From Streptomyces profundus (lineage in GTDB: Bacteria; Actinomycetota; Actinomycetes; Streptomycetales; Streptomycetaceae): DNA of 64,000 bases. This document shows positions 29,834-37,380 of this stretch, piece by piece (the stretch's first letter is position 1; every line of letters begins with the position of its first letter). Under the pieces are notes generated by a model. The model ran no database searches and had not been told where the DNA came from. It was given only the letters and a program-made list of their open reading frames with translations. The translations under genes and the position numbers were made by a program. Where the stretch lies: contig NZ_CP082362.1 of the NCBI RefSeq assembly GCF_020740535.1, forward strand, positions 1,550,001 to 1,614,000. Direction: 5' to 3'.

Positions 29834-30705
29834 CGCAGGGCCGCCTTCACGGTGCGCCCGCCGACGAGGGCGAGGACCCCGCCGACCACGGTGACCGCGA
29901 TCAGCAGCAGCACCGCCGCGCTCGCCGCGGCGCCCGGGTAGTCGTACAGGTTGAAGATCTGCTGGGAGATCTGGGTGGCCATGAACGGCGTCTGGGCGCC
30001 GCCCAGCAGGATCGGCGTGACATAGAAGCCGATGGAGAGCACGAAGACCAGCGCCATGGACGCGGCCACGCCGCCCCTGGCGAGCGGCCAGGCGACCGTC
30101 GCCAGGGCGCGGACCCGGCTGGCGCCCAACGCCTGTGCCGCGTTGAGGAGTTCCTTGTCGATATGCATGAAGGCCGCGTAGAGCGACAGCACCGCATAGG
30201 GCACCAGCGAGTACGCGATGCCCACGACGATCGCCGTCTGGGTGTAGAGGAGGTTCAACGGGCGGTCGATCAGGCCGAGGTCGGTGAGCAGCCCGTTGAT
30301 CGGACCGTTCGCCGACAGCATCAGGTAGATGGAGTAGTTCTTGACGATCACGCCGAGCCAGAACGGGACGAGGGCGACCGTCCACAGCAGGACGCGCAGC
30401 CAGCGGCGTTCCGTGACATGCAGCGTCCAGGCGATCGCGGTGCCCAGCACGGTGGCGACGAGCACCACGACGGCGCTGGTGCGCAGCGTGGCGAGGAGCG
30501 CCCGCCGGCTGACGTCGTCGCTGAGGACGTTCGCGTAGCGGCCGAACAGGTCACCGCCGGAGGAGGCGTCGAGGAAGATGCGCACCAGCGGGTAGCCGAC
30601 GAACAGGACGAGCCCGATGAGCAGCGGAGCCGCCATCAGCAGCCCGGTGACCACGCCGGCGCGGTGGTCCCACGGCTTGGCCTCCTTCGCGGTGACGACT
30701 GTCAT
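29830..30705 (-). CDS. ABC transporter permease, PotB type
   Basis: 291 residues with six predicted membrane helices, the first at about 18-40. The EAA loop reads ELLNAAQALGASRVRALATV. It starts six bases after the binding-protein stop and overlaps the PotC-like gene by four bases. Confidence 0.92.
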   Translation of the reverse strand: MTVVTAKEAKPWDHRAGVVTGLLMAAPLLIGLVLFVGYPLVRIFLDASSGGDLFGRYANVLSDDVSRRALLATLRTSAVVVLVATVLGTAIAWTLHVTERRWLRVLLWTVALVPFWLGVIVKNYSIYLMLSANGPINGLLTDLGLIDRPLNLLYTQTAIVVGIAYSLVPYAVLSLYAAFMHIDKELLNAAQALGASRVRALATVAWPLARGGVAASMALVFVLSIGFYVTPILLGGAQTPFMATQISQQIFNLYDYPGAAASAAVLLLIAVTVVGGVLALVGGRTVKAALR

Positions 30706-30711
30706 GGCGGG

Positions 30712-31818
30712 TCAGCCGCCCTGGATGAGCTGCTGGATGCCCCGGTCTATCTCCTGCTTGTGCTCCAGGTACCAGGGGACGTTCTGGTCGGCGATCAGCG
30801 CGCGGTTGGCGGGCCAGTCGGAGAGCCGCTCGGCCTCCTCGGCCGGCAGCGCCTCCAGCGCCTCGGGGTGCGGCACGCTGTAGTTCATGATCTGCGACCA
30901 CTCGGCCTGGGCCTCGGGGTGGCTGGCGATCCACTCCAGGAACTGGGCGGCGCCGTCCGGGTTGGGGCTGTCGGCGACCAGCGCGGTGTGGCCGGGGGTG
31001 TAGACGCCGGCCCAGTTGACGGTGAGGTCGAGGCCGTTGTCGACGAGGTTGAAGGCCCGCCCGCTGTACATGAAGCCCAGATCGGCCTCGCCCTGTTGGA
31101 GGGCCTGTTCCATCTGGTCGCCCGAGGTCCACCAGACGCGGACGTCGTCCTTGATGCCGCGCAGCTCGTCGAGCGCGGTGTCGAGGTCCACGGGCAGCGC
31201 GGCGTCGACGGGGTTGCCGGCGGCCTGGCCGAGGATGGTGATCAGCTGGCTGTAGGAGGAGGCGTCGCCCGGCATCATCCGGCGGCCGGGGAAGTCCTCC
31301 GTGTCGAAGAACTCCTCGACGGTGGTCGGACACGCCTCGACGCGCTCGTCGGCGCAGGCGATGACGTAGGCGTGGTTGGCGAAGGTGAAGCTGTACTCGT
31401 TGAGCTTGTCCTCGCCCAGCTCGGCCTCCAGGGTCGAGCGCAGCCCGTCCGGGTGCGCCGTGAGCAGGCCCTGGTCGTAGAGGTACTGGGCGTCGGACGA
31501 GGCGGCGCTGTCCACGATGTCCCACTGGACGTTGCCGGCGTCGTGCTGGGACTGCACCTGGGAGACGAAGTTGCCGGGGCTGTCCACCACCCGCACCTCG
31601 ATGCCGGTCTCCTCGGTGAAGGGCTCGGCGAGGGCGCTGACCATGGCCTCGCTGAACCTCCCGCCCCAACTGGCCACGGTGACCACGTCCGAGGAACCGC
31701 CGCCACCACCGCCGGCGGGCGCGCCTGGTTCGGGGGTGCCGCCGCAGGCGGCGGCGAGGCCGAGGCCGGCCACCGCCAGTGTCGTGGCGCCTGTGCGCAG
31801 AGTTCTTCTCACGGCCAT
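30712..31818 (-). CDS. Extracellular solute-binding lipoprotein, polyamine (PotD) type
   Basis: 368 residues with a lipoprotein signal ending in the lipobox GLAAAC and a Gly-rich linker. The mature part begins VVTVASWGGRFSEA, typical of PotD/spermidine-putrescine binding proteins. It heads an eight-gene minus-strand run in which ABC genes, oxidoreductase, aldehyde dehydrogenase and regulator follow closely, so it probably captures an amine used as nitrogen or carbon source. The spacer upstream is shared with a divergent Lrp-type regulator. Confidence 0.93.
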   Translation of the reverse strand: MAVRRTLRTGATTLAVAGLGLAAACGGTPEPGAPAGGGGGGSSDVVTVASWGGRFSEAMVSALAEPFTEETGIEVRVVDSPGNFVSQVQSQHDAGNVQWDIVDSAASSDAQYLYDQGLLTAHPDGLRSTLEAELGEDKLNEYSFTFANHAYVIACADERVEACPTTVEEFFDTEDFPGRRMMPGDASSYSQLITILGQAAGNPVDAALPVDLDTALDELRGIKDDVRVWWTSGDQMEQALQQGEADLGFMYSGRAFNLVDNGLDLTVNWAGVYTPGHTALVADSPNPDGAAQFLEWIASHPEAQAEWSQIMNYSVPHPEALEALPAEEAERLSDWPANRALIADQNVPWYLEHKQEIDRGIQQLIQGG

Positions 31819-31951
31819 TCCTTCCTGAGGACGAACGGGGAGGCGGGGGGACGGAGACGGGAAACCGAGGGGACAAGGGGGAGTTGGGGTCGATATCAGC
31901 CGACCCGCCGGTCAAGCGGCGTTGAACACGCCATGCCGTGCTATGAGGTGC

Positions 31952-32024
31952 TTGACCGAACAATCCACTGATATTCGTTAATCTGTCAACACTTCTTGGC
32001 GTATTCGTAGGGCGCGCGTACTCT
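31952..32024. promoter_or_regulatory. Divergent promoter region between binding protein and Lrp-type regulator
   Basis: For the plus-strand regulator, TTGGCG (31996-32001) and TACTCT (32019-32024) are separated by 17 bases, a good vegetative promoter. For the minus-strand operon, a perfect -35 TTGACA reads leftward at 31989-31984, with GATTGT as a weak -10 after 18 bases. TTGAC (31952-31956) and GTCAA (31985-31989) form the ends of a spaced dyad over an unusually A/T-rich stretch, a plausible Lrp/AsnC binding region. Confidence 0.5.
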
Positions 32025-32059
32025 GGTTGCGGATTTCGTAACCCGTGAGAGGCGGCCAG

Positions 32060-32560
32060 GTGGAGCTCGACGACATCGACCGGCAGATCATCGCCCAGCT
32101 CCAGGGCGACGGCCGGCGCCCGTTCACGCAGATCGCCAACGACCTGGGCGTGAGCGAGGGGCTGGTGAGGTACCGGGTGCAGCGGCTGACCCGGGAGAAG
32201 GTCATGCAGGTCGTGGGGATCGCCGACCCCCTGAAGATCGGCTTCGACCTGATGGTGATGGTCGGCATCCGGGTCACCCCGGGGATGGTGCGCGAAGTCG
32301 CCGACCGGGTCGGCAAGTTCCCCGAGGCGAGCTATGTGGCGTCCATCGGCGGGGATCTCGACCTGCTGCTTGAGGTGGTCTGCCGGGACACCGCGCATTT
32401 CGCGGATCTCCTCAACAACCGCCTGCACCACATCGAGGGCATCACCTCGACGCAGACGTTCCTGATTCTGGAGATCCACAAGATGGCCTATGGCTGGGGG
32501 GTGCCCGACGCCCCGGCCGGGCAACGCCCCGAGGCGCATGTGCCCGTGCCCCGCGAGTGA
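32060..32560 (+). CDS. Lrp/AsnC-family transcriptional regulator
   Basis: 166 residues. The N-terminal HTH (about 3-55) reads LDDIDRQIIAQLQGDGRR and GVSEGLVRYRVQRL; the C-terminal RAM/effector domain follows (about 65-150). GTG 32060 is chosen because it gives the usual VELDDID start and has AGAGG upstream; GTG 32045 is an alternative. It is divergent from the amine uptake operon and likely regulates it with an amino acid or amine as effector. Confidence 0.92.
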   Translation: MELDDIDRQIIAQLQGDGRRPFTQIANDLGVSEGLVRYRVQRLTREKVMQVVGIADPLKIGFDLMVMVGIRVTPGMVREVADRVGKFPEASYVASIGGDLDLLLEVVCRDTAHFADLLNNRLHHIEGITSTQTFLILEIHKMAYGWGVPDAPAGQRPEAHVPVPRE

Positions 32561-32584
32561 CGGCGGGCGTCCGGGCCCCGGGGT

Positions 32585-33382
32585 TCACTCCGGGCCCCGG
32601 GCCCAGTCCGCGATCTCGCCGGCGGTGGCCGACCAGACGGCGTCGTTCTCGGCCACCGTCCGCACGATCAGCTCCAGCAGTTCGAGCCGCCCGGGCCGCC
32701 CGATGATCTGCGGATGGAAGGTGTGCACACACAGCCCGCCGAGCCGGTCGATGCCGGCGGCCTCCGCCTGCCAGATCGCGCCGGCCTCCTCGTTGGTGGC
32801 GATCTTCCGGCTCCACGAGGTCTGCGCGAACCAGAAGTGCGCGGCGTCGTCGAGGGTCCAGTGCACGGGGAGTTCGACCACCTCGGTGCCCGGATGCCGG
32901 TAGGGCACGATGTCCGCCATCAGGTTCGACGCGTAGACGAGCCCGTGCCGGTGCAGCAGCTCCACGGTGCGCGGGCTGACATCCCAGGACGGCGCGCGGT
33001 AGCCGCGCGCGGTCACCCCATGGGTGGCGCGCAGCGCCTCCAGGCCCCGGACCAGCTCCTCTTCCTCCTCGTGGACGGTCAACCCGGCCGGCGAGCGGTG
33101 GGTGTAGCCGTGGTGCGCCACCTCGTGGCCGGCGTCCAACACCTGCCGCACCGCGTGCGGATAGCGCTCCGCGACCCGGCCCGGCACGAAGAACGTGGCC
33201 GGCACCCCGTACCGGCGCAGCACGTCGAGCACCAACGGCACGGCGACGCGCGGCCCGTACACCCCCTGCGACAGCAGCCCGGGGCGGCGTGCCGCGCTGG
33301 ACTCCTCGGCGAGCCAGACCTCGTCGGCGTCCAGGTCGAAGGTCAGACAGGACGCCGACCTCGCCCCCGACGGCCACTCCAC
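32585..33382 (-). CDS. Polysaccharide deacetylase (NodB-homology) family protein
   Basis: 265 residues from GTG 33382, no signal peptide. Motifs of the NodB fold are LTFDLDADE (metal Asp), HEVAHHGYTH (HxxxH metal ligands) and YRAPSWD. The cytoplasmic, signal-less form with the first motif DLDADE resembles the peptidoglycan-deacetylase/allantoinase-like PuuE group rather than secreted chitin deacetylases, so a small cyclic amide may be the substrate. It starts two bases after the VOC gene and forms an operon with it and the SDR. Confidence 0.85.
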   Translation of the reverse strand: MEWPSGARSASCLTFDLDADEVWLAEESSAARRPGLLSQGVYGPRVAVPLVLDVLRRYGVPATFFVPGRVAERYPHAVRQVLDAGHEVAHHGYTHRSPAGLTVHEEEEELVRGLEALRATHGVTARGYRAPSWDVSPRTVELLHRHGLVYASNLMADIVPYRHPGTEVVELPVHWTLDDAAHFWFAQTSWSRKIATNEEAGAIWQAEAAGIDRLGGLCVHTFHPQIIGRPGRLELLELIVRTVAENDAVWSATAGEIADWARGPE

Positions 33383-33383
33383 C

Positions 33384-33794
33384 TCAGGCCCCGGCCGGCC
33401 GCTTGTGCGGCTCGGTCACGCTGAGGACGTTCCCCTCCGGGTCGTAGAACGCCCGGAAGCGGTACCAGATCCCGCTGGGATGGTGCCAACTGCGGGCCTC
33501 CCCCGCCCAGGTGACCTTCGGGTCCAGCGCGGCGACGGCCGCGTCCAGATCCGCCACGGCCAGTCCGAAGGCGGAGAGCCCCGGCGGGTCGTCGGCCGCC
33601 ACATGCACCCGCCGGTGCGGCGCCTCGGCGGAGCCGGTCTCGAAGATGTAGAGGGTGACGGCGCCGGCCTGGAACGCCGCCCAGCCCTGACCCGACTCGT
33701 AGGGCAGGAAGAGCGGCAGCCCCACCACATCGCGGTAGAAGTCGACCATCCGGTCGACGTCCCGGCAGAGCAGATCGATGTTGTCGAGGTTCAC
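33384..33794 (-). CDS. VOC (glyoxalase/dioxygenase) superfamily protein
   Basis: 136 residues forming two beta-alpha-beta-beta-beta repeats: DNIDLLCRDVDRMVDFYRDV at the start and FRAFYDPEGNVLSVTEP at the end, the latter with the usual metal-ligand Glu region. The function is open, since VOC members include glyoxalases, dioxygenases and resistance proteins. It lies 9 bases after the SDR stop and 2 before the deacetylase. Confidence 0.85.
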   Translation of the reverse strand: MNLDNIDLLCRDVDRMVDFYRDVVGLPLFLPYESGQGWAAFQAGAVTLYIFETGSAEAPHRRVHVAADDPPGLSAFGLAVADLDAAVAALDPKVTWAGEARSWHHPSGIWYRFRAFYDPEGNVLSVTEPHKRPAGA

Positions 33795-33803
33795 TGGCCC
33801 TCC

Positions 33804-34622
33804 TCAGGCGTCCAGTCCGCGCCCGGTGTTACCGCGCAGCGCGTCGAACTCGTAGATGTTGTTCATGCCGATGGAGAGCCCGCCGTCCACCGGGAACGGA
33901 TGGCCGGTGGAGAACGAGGACTCGTCCGAGCAGAGGAAGAGCGCCATGGCGGCGATCTCCTCGGGCGTGCCGAGGCGGCGCAGCGCGTGCATGCTGGTGA
34001 CCGCCTGCCGCGCGGCGGCCGGGTCGGGATGGTCATTGGCCCAGCGCTCGACCATCGGTGTCTCGATATAGCCGGGAACGATCGCGTTGCAGCGGATGTT
34101 GTCCGGCCCGTGCTCGACGGCGATCGCCCGGGTGAGCGCCAGAATGGCGCCCTTCCCCGCGGCCTGCACCGCGATCCCCGGCTCGGGCACGATGGCGAAG
34201 GTGCCCGACATGGTGACGATGCTGCCGCCGCCCAGCCGACGCATCCGGGGCACGGCGGCGCGGGCGCACAGATAGGTGCCGCGCACGTCGACGGCCATGA
34301 AGGCGTCCCACTTCGCCGGGTCCGTGGCCATCAGCCCGCCCTCGTGCCGGGCGCCGGCCTGGGCCACCACCGCGTGCGGGCCGCCCAGCTCCTCGGCGGC
34401 GGCCATCAGGGCCTCCACCTCGTCCTCGCGGGACACGTCGCAGCGCAGCGCGGTGGCGCGCCCGCCCTTCGCCTCGATGTCCCCGGCCACCCCGGTCACC
34501 TCGTCGAGCAGCAGATCGCCCAGCACCACATGGGCGCCCTCGGCGGCCAGCCGTCTGGCGATGGCCTCGCCGTTGCCCCTGCCGGCCCCGGTGACCACCG
34601 CGACCCTGTCTCTCATCCGCAT
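33804..34622 (-). CDS. SDR-family oxidoreductase with a substituted active site
   Basis: 272 residues from ATG 34622 (AGGGAG five bases upstream; ATG 34616 is an in-frame alternative). The cofactor motif is TGAGRGNG. The usual NNAG reads AQAG. The usual catalytic YxxxK reads QAAGK, so Tyr is replaced by Gln, while the Ser (TMSGTF) and Lys remain. The C-terminus PVDGGLSIG is standard. The protein may therefore be a poor dehydrogenase or have a different chemistry. It heads the SDR-VOC-deacetylase run and is divergent from a tartrate-dehydrogenase-like gene. Confidence 0.87.
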   Translation of the reverse strand: MRMRDRVAVVTGAGRGNGEAIARRLAAEGAHVVLGDLLLDEVTGVAGDIEAKGGRATALRCDVSREDEVEALMAAAEELGGPHAVVAQAGARHEGGLMATDPAKWDAFMAVDVRGTYLCARAAVPRMRRLGGGSIVTMSGTFAIVPEPGIAVQAAGKGAILALTRAIAVEHGPDNIRCNAIVPGYIETPMVERWANDHPDPAAARQAVTSMHALRRLGTPEEIAAMALFLCSDESSFSTGHPFPVDGGLSIGMNNIYEFDALRGNTGRGLDA

Positions 34623-34643
34623 CCGCACTCCCTGGGCATATCG

Positions 34644-34716
34644 TTGGCGAATTCCATGACTGGCAAGCCGCCCGATCGCGTGATCCGTTAAGCTAGCACG
34701 CACACTTTGCGAATTG
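34644..34716. promoter_or_regulatory. Two TTNGCGAATT copies in the divergent SDR/dehydrogenase spacer
   Basis: TTGGCGAATT (34644-34653) and TTTGCGAATT (34706-34715) lie 62 bases apart in direct orientation between two divergent genes. They may be binding sites for an unidentified regulator. Confidence 0.3.
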
Positions 34717-34768
34717 AACAAGATGCGGGGATCGTTCTTCGATTCTCGCGAGGGGACGACGAGACACC

Positions 34769-35860
34769 ATGAACACGGACATCCCTGGCCGCGTCCTGCG
34801 GATCGCGGCGATACCGGCCGACGGCGTCGGCGCCGAGGTGGTGGCCGCCGGCCGCACCGTCCTCGACGCGCTCGCCGCCGGCTCCGGCGGCGCCTTCTCC
34901 TTCGCCTGGGAGGAGTTCCCCTGGGGCTGCGGCCACCACGCGCGCACCGGCCGGATGATGGACGACGACGGCCTGGCCCGCCTGGAGGCGTTCGACGCGA
35001 TCTACTTCGGCGCCGTCGGCTGGCCGACCGTGCCCGACCATGTGAGCCTGTGGGGCCTGCGGTTGAGGATCTGTCAGAGCTTCGACCAGTGGGCCAACGT
35101 CCGCCCCGTCCGCTTCCTGCCCGGCGTCCGCAGCCCGCTGCGCGCCGCCGACGAGCACCGCCTCGACTGGGTCGTGGTGCGCGAGAACAGCGAGGGCGAG
35201 TACGCGGGGCTCGGCGGGCGCAACCTCTCCGGACGCGGCCCGGGCGGCGAAGTCGCCGTGCAGAGCGCCCTGTTCACGGAGGTCGGCTGCGAACGCGTGA
35301 TCCGCTTCGCCTTCGACCTGGCCCGCACCAGGGAGGTCGTCAAGGTCTCAAGCGTCACCAAGAGCAACGCCCAGCAGTACGGCATGGTCCTCTGGGACGA
35401 CGTCTTCCGCCGCGTCGCCGCCGACTACCCGGACGTGGCGACGGAGAGCGTGCTGGTGGACGCCATGTCCGCGAAGTTCGTGCTCCACCCGGAGGAGCTC
35501 TCGGTCGTGGTCGCCTCCAACCTCAACGCCGACATCCTCTCCGACCTCGGCAGCGCGCTGGCCGGCAGCCTCGGCCTGGCCGCCAGCGCCAACCTCAACC
35601 CGGAGCGGCGCTTCCCCAGCATGTTCGAGCCCGTCCACGGCTCGGCGCCGGACATCGCAGGCCAGGGCGTGGCCAACCCGATCGGCGCGGTGGGCAGCGC
35701 CGCGCTGATGCTGGACCACCTCGGACTGCCGGCCGAGGCCGCCAGGCTGGAGAGGGCCATCGCCGCGACCACGGCGGCCGGCGTCCTCACCCGCGACCTG
35801 GGCGGCAGCGCCACCACGGCCGATGTCACCGCGGCCCTGATCGACCACCTCGGCGACTGA
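34769..35860 (+). CDS. Isocitrate/isopropylmalate dehydrogenase family, tartrate or D-malate dehydrogenase type
   Basis: 363 residues from ATG 34769 with GAGGGG upstream. It shows IAAIPADGVGAEV at the start, YFGAVGWP, VRENSEGEYAG, the metal site in DAMSAKF and LNADILSDLGSALAGSLG, and the NAD site in FEPVHGSAPDIAGQG. The SEGEY context and the GLRLRICQSFDQWANVRP segment are typical of tartrate/D-malate dehydrogenases. It oxidatively decarboxylates a 2-hydroxyacid. CutA follows after 62 bases. Confidence 0.9.
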   Translation: MNTDIPGRVLRIAAIPADGVGAEVVAAGRTVLDALAAGSGGAFSFAWEEFPWGCGHHARTGRMMDDDGLARLEAFDAIYFGAVGWPTVPDHVSLWGLRLRICQSFDQWANVRPVRFLPGVRSPLRAADEHRLDWVVVRENSEGEYAGLGGRNLSGRGPGGEVAVQSALFTEVGCERVIRFAFDLARTREVVKVSSVTKSNAQQYGMVLWDDVFRRVAADYPDVATESVLVDAMSAKFVLHPEELSVVVASNLNADILSDLGSALAGSLGLAASANLNPERRFPSMFEPVHGSAPDIAGQGVANPIGAVGSAALMLDHLGLPAEAARLERAIAATTAAGVLTRDLGGSATTADVTAALIDHLGD

Positions 35861-35922
35861 CCGGCCCCGGGCTCTACGCTCGGCGCGAGAACACCGCGCC
35901 GACCGCCCCGAGGGAGCACGAG

Positions 35923-36249
35923 ATGGCCGCCTATCTGACCGTGTTGACCACCACCGGAAGCGAGGAGTCCGCCCACGCCCTGGCCCGGGCCGCCGTGAAG
36001 GGCCGGCTCGCCGCCTGCGCCCAGATCGAGGCGCCGATCACCAGCGTCTACCGCTGGCGGGGCGAGATCCACACCGATCCCGAGTGGCGGGTGCACCTCA
36101 AGACCACGGACGCCCGCTATCCGGCGCTCGAAGCGCTGCTCCTGGAGACCCACCCCTACGACGTGCCCGAGATCATCGCCACCGCGATCGACCGGGGCTC
36201 GGACGCCTATCTGCGCTGGCTGGACGAGGAGACGGACACCCGGCGCTGA
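35923..36249 (+). CDS. cutA: Divalent-cation tolerance protein CutA
   Basis: 108 residues, the normal size. The CutA1 signature is present: VKGRLAACAQIEAPITSVYRWRGEI would span the core strands, with VPEIIATAIDRGSDAYLRWL at the C-terminus. AGGGAG precedes ATG 35923. CutA forms very stable trimers; it is linked to copper tolerance, although its molecular role is unsettled. Confidence 0.93.
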   Translation: MAAYLTVLTTTGSEESAHALARAAVKGRLAACAQIEAPITSVYRWRGEIHTDPEWRVHLKTTDARYPALEALLLETHPYDVPEIIATAIDRGSDAYLRWLDEETDTRR

Positions 36250-36253
36250 CGGC

Positions 36254-36787
36254 TCAACCCGCCGCCGGCAGCTCCTTGTAGTAGAAGGAGCAGTCCCGCA
36301 GCGCGCCGCCCGACTCGGCGGCATAGGCGGGGACGACGCCATAGCGGGTCCAGCCGGCCGAGCGGTAGAGCCCCTCGGCCGGCGTCCCGCTCTCCGTGTC
36401 GAGCAGCAGCAGCCGCAACCCGGCCGCGACGGCGGCCCGTTCGGCCGTGGTGAGCAACGCCCGTCCCAGGCCACGGCCCTGGGCGAGGGGCCGCACCATC
36501 AGCTTCACCACCTCGGCGCGGTGCCGCCCCGCCGGCATGGGCACGAGGGCGAGCCCGACCGTGCCCAGCAGCACGCCCCGCTCCCTCGCCACCCAGACGG
36601 CGAGCCCGCCATCGGCGACGGCGGCGCGCCGCCCCCGCCACCACGCCTCGGCCGCGCCCACGTCCAGCGGACGCAGAAAGCCGAGCGAGACGCTGCCCGC
36701 GACCAACTCCCCCAGCAGCTCGGCCAGTTCGGGAACGGCGGCGTCGAAATCGGCCGGGCCCAACCGGGAGATCCCCAGCTCGCTCAC
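36254..36787 (-). CDS. GNAT-family N-acetyltransferase
   Basis: 177 residues. The acetyl-CoA site is LMVRPLAQGRGLGRALL at about 95-111, followed by the typical C-terminal strand GLYRSAGWTRYG. The start overlaps the upstream XRE-cupin gene's stop by four bases, so regulator and acetyltransferase are coupled. Substrate unknown. Confidence 0.9.
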   Translation of the reverse strand: MSELGISRLGPADFDAAVPELAELLGELVAGSVSLGFLRPLDVGAAEAWWRGRRAAVADGGLAVWVARERGVLLGTVGLALVPMPAGRHRAEVVKLMVRPLAQGRGLGRALLTTAERAAVAAGLRLLLLDTESGTPAEGLYRSAGWTRYGVVPAYAAESGGALRDCSFYYKELPAAG

Positions 36788-37332
36788 GGCAGCACCACCA
36801 CCAGGGCGTAGCGGGCCGGCTCCGGCCCCTCGCAGCGGAAGCGGGAGCCGCCCCAGAGCCGGAACCGCAGGCAGTCGCCGGCCACCAGCCGATGCTCGAC
36901 ACCGTGCACCGTGATCTCCACCGCGCCGGCCAGCAGCCAGATGTGCTGCTCCACGCCCGGCACCGGCGGCCCCTCATAGGCCACATCGGCGCCGGCCGGC
37001 AGCTCCACCTCGACCAGCTCGCCCCGCAGCCCGGCGTGCGGCGGTGAGACGGAACGGCGCGTGAAGCCCGCGCCCGGATCGCGCCAGACGGACTGCGCCC
37101 CCGCGCGCACCAACTGCGGCGGCTCCGTCTCCACCTCGGCCAGCAGCCGGGACATCGTCCGCTCATAGGCCGCGCAGAGCTTGTTCAACAGGGTGGCGGT
37201 GGGGCTGATCTCGGCGCGCTCAAGGCGGGAGAGCGTGGACCGGCTGACGCCGGTGCGGCCCGCCAACTCGTCCAGCGACCAGCCGCGTTCCACCCGCAGC
37301 TCGGTCAACCGCCCGGCCAGCCGGGACTCCAT
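36784..37332 (-). CDS. XRE-family regulator with C-terminal cupin domain
   Basis: About 182 residues from ATG 37332 (MESRLAG). The HTH covers about 4-60 (WSLDELAGRTGVSRSTLSRLERAE would be its core), and a cupin_2 barrel follows (VELPAGADVAYEGPP, VEQHIWLLAGAVEI). The frame is open to 37374, but the upstream codons coincide with three GGATATG copies that look like operator DNA, and 37332 has GAGAG before it. It probably represses its own operon with the GNAT gene. Confidence 0.87.
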   Translation of the reverse strand: MESRLAGRLTELRVERGWSLDELAGRTGVSRSTLSRLERAEISPTATLLNKLCAAYERTMSRLLAEVETEPPQLVRAGAQSVWRDPGAGFTRRSVSPPHAGLRGELVEVELPAGADVAYEGPPVPGVEQHIWLLAGAVEITVHGVEHRLVAGDCLRFRLWGGSRFRCEGPEPARYALVVVLP

Positions 37333-37341
37333 CGCGTCTCT

Positions 37342-37367
37342 CATATCCGAGAGCATATCCCATATCC
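37342..37367. repeat. Three CATATCC copies just upstream of the XRE-cupin gene
   Basis: Exact copies lie at 37342-37348, 37354-37360 and 37361-37367, all in one orientation (GGATATG toward the gene). They are plausible operator half-sites for autoregulation. Confidence 0.45.
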
Positions 37368-37380
37368 GGGACACGCCTGG

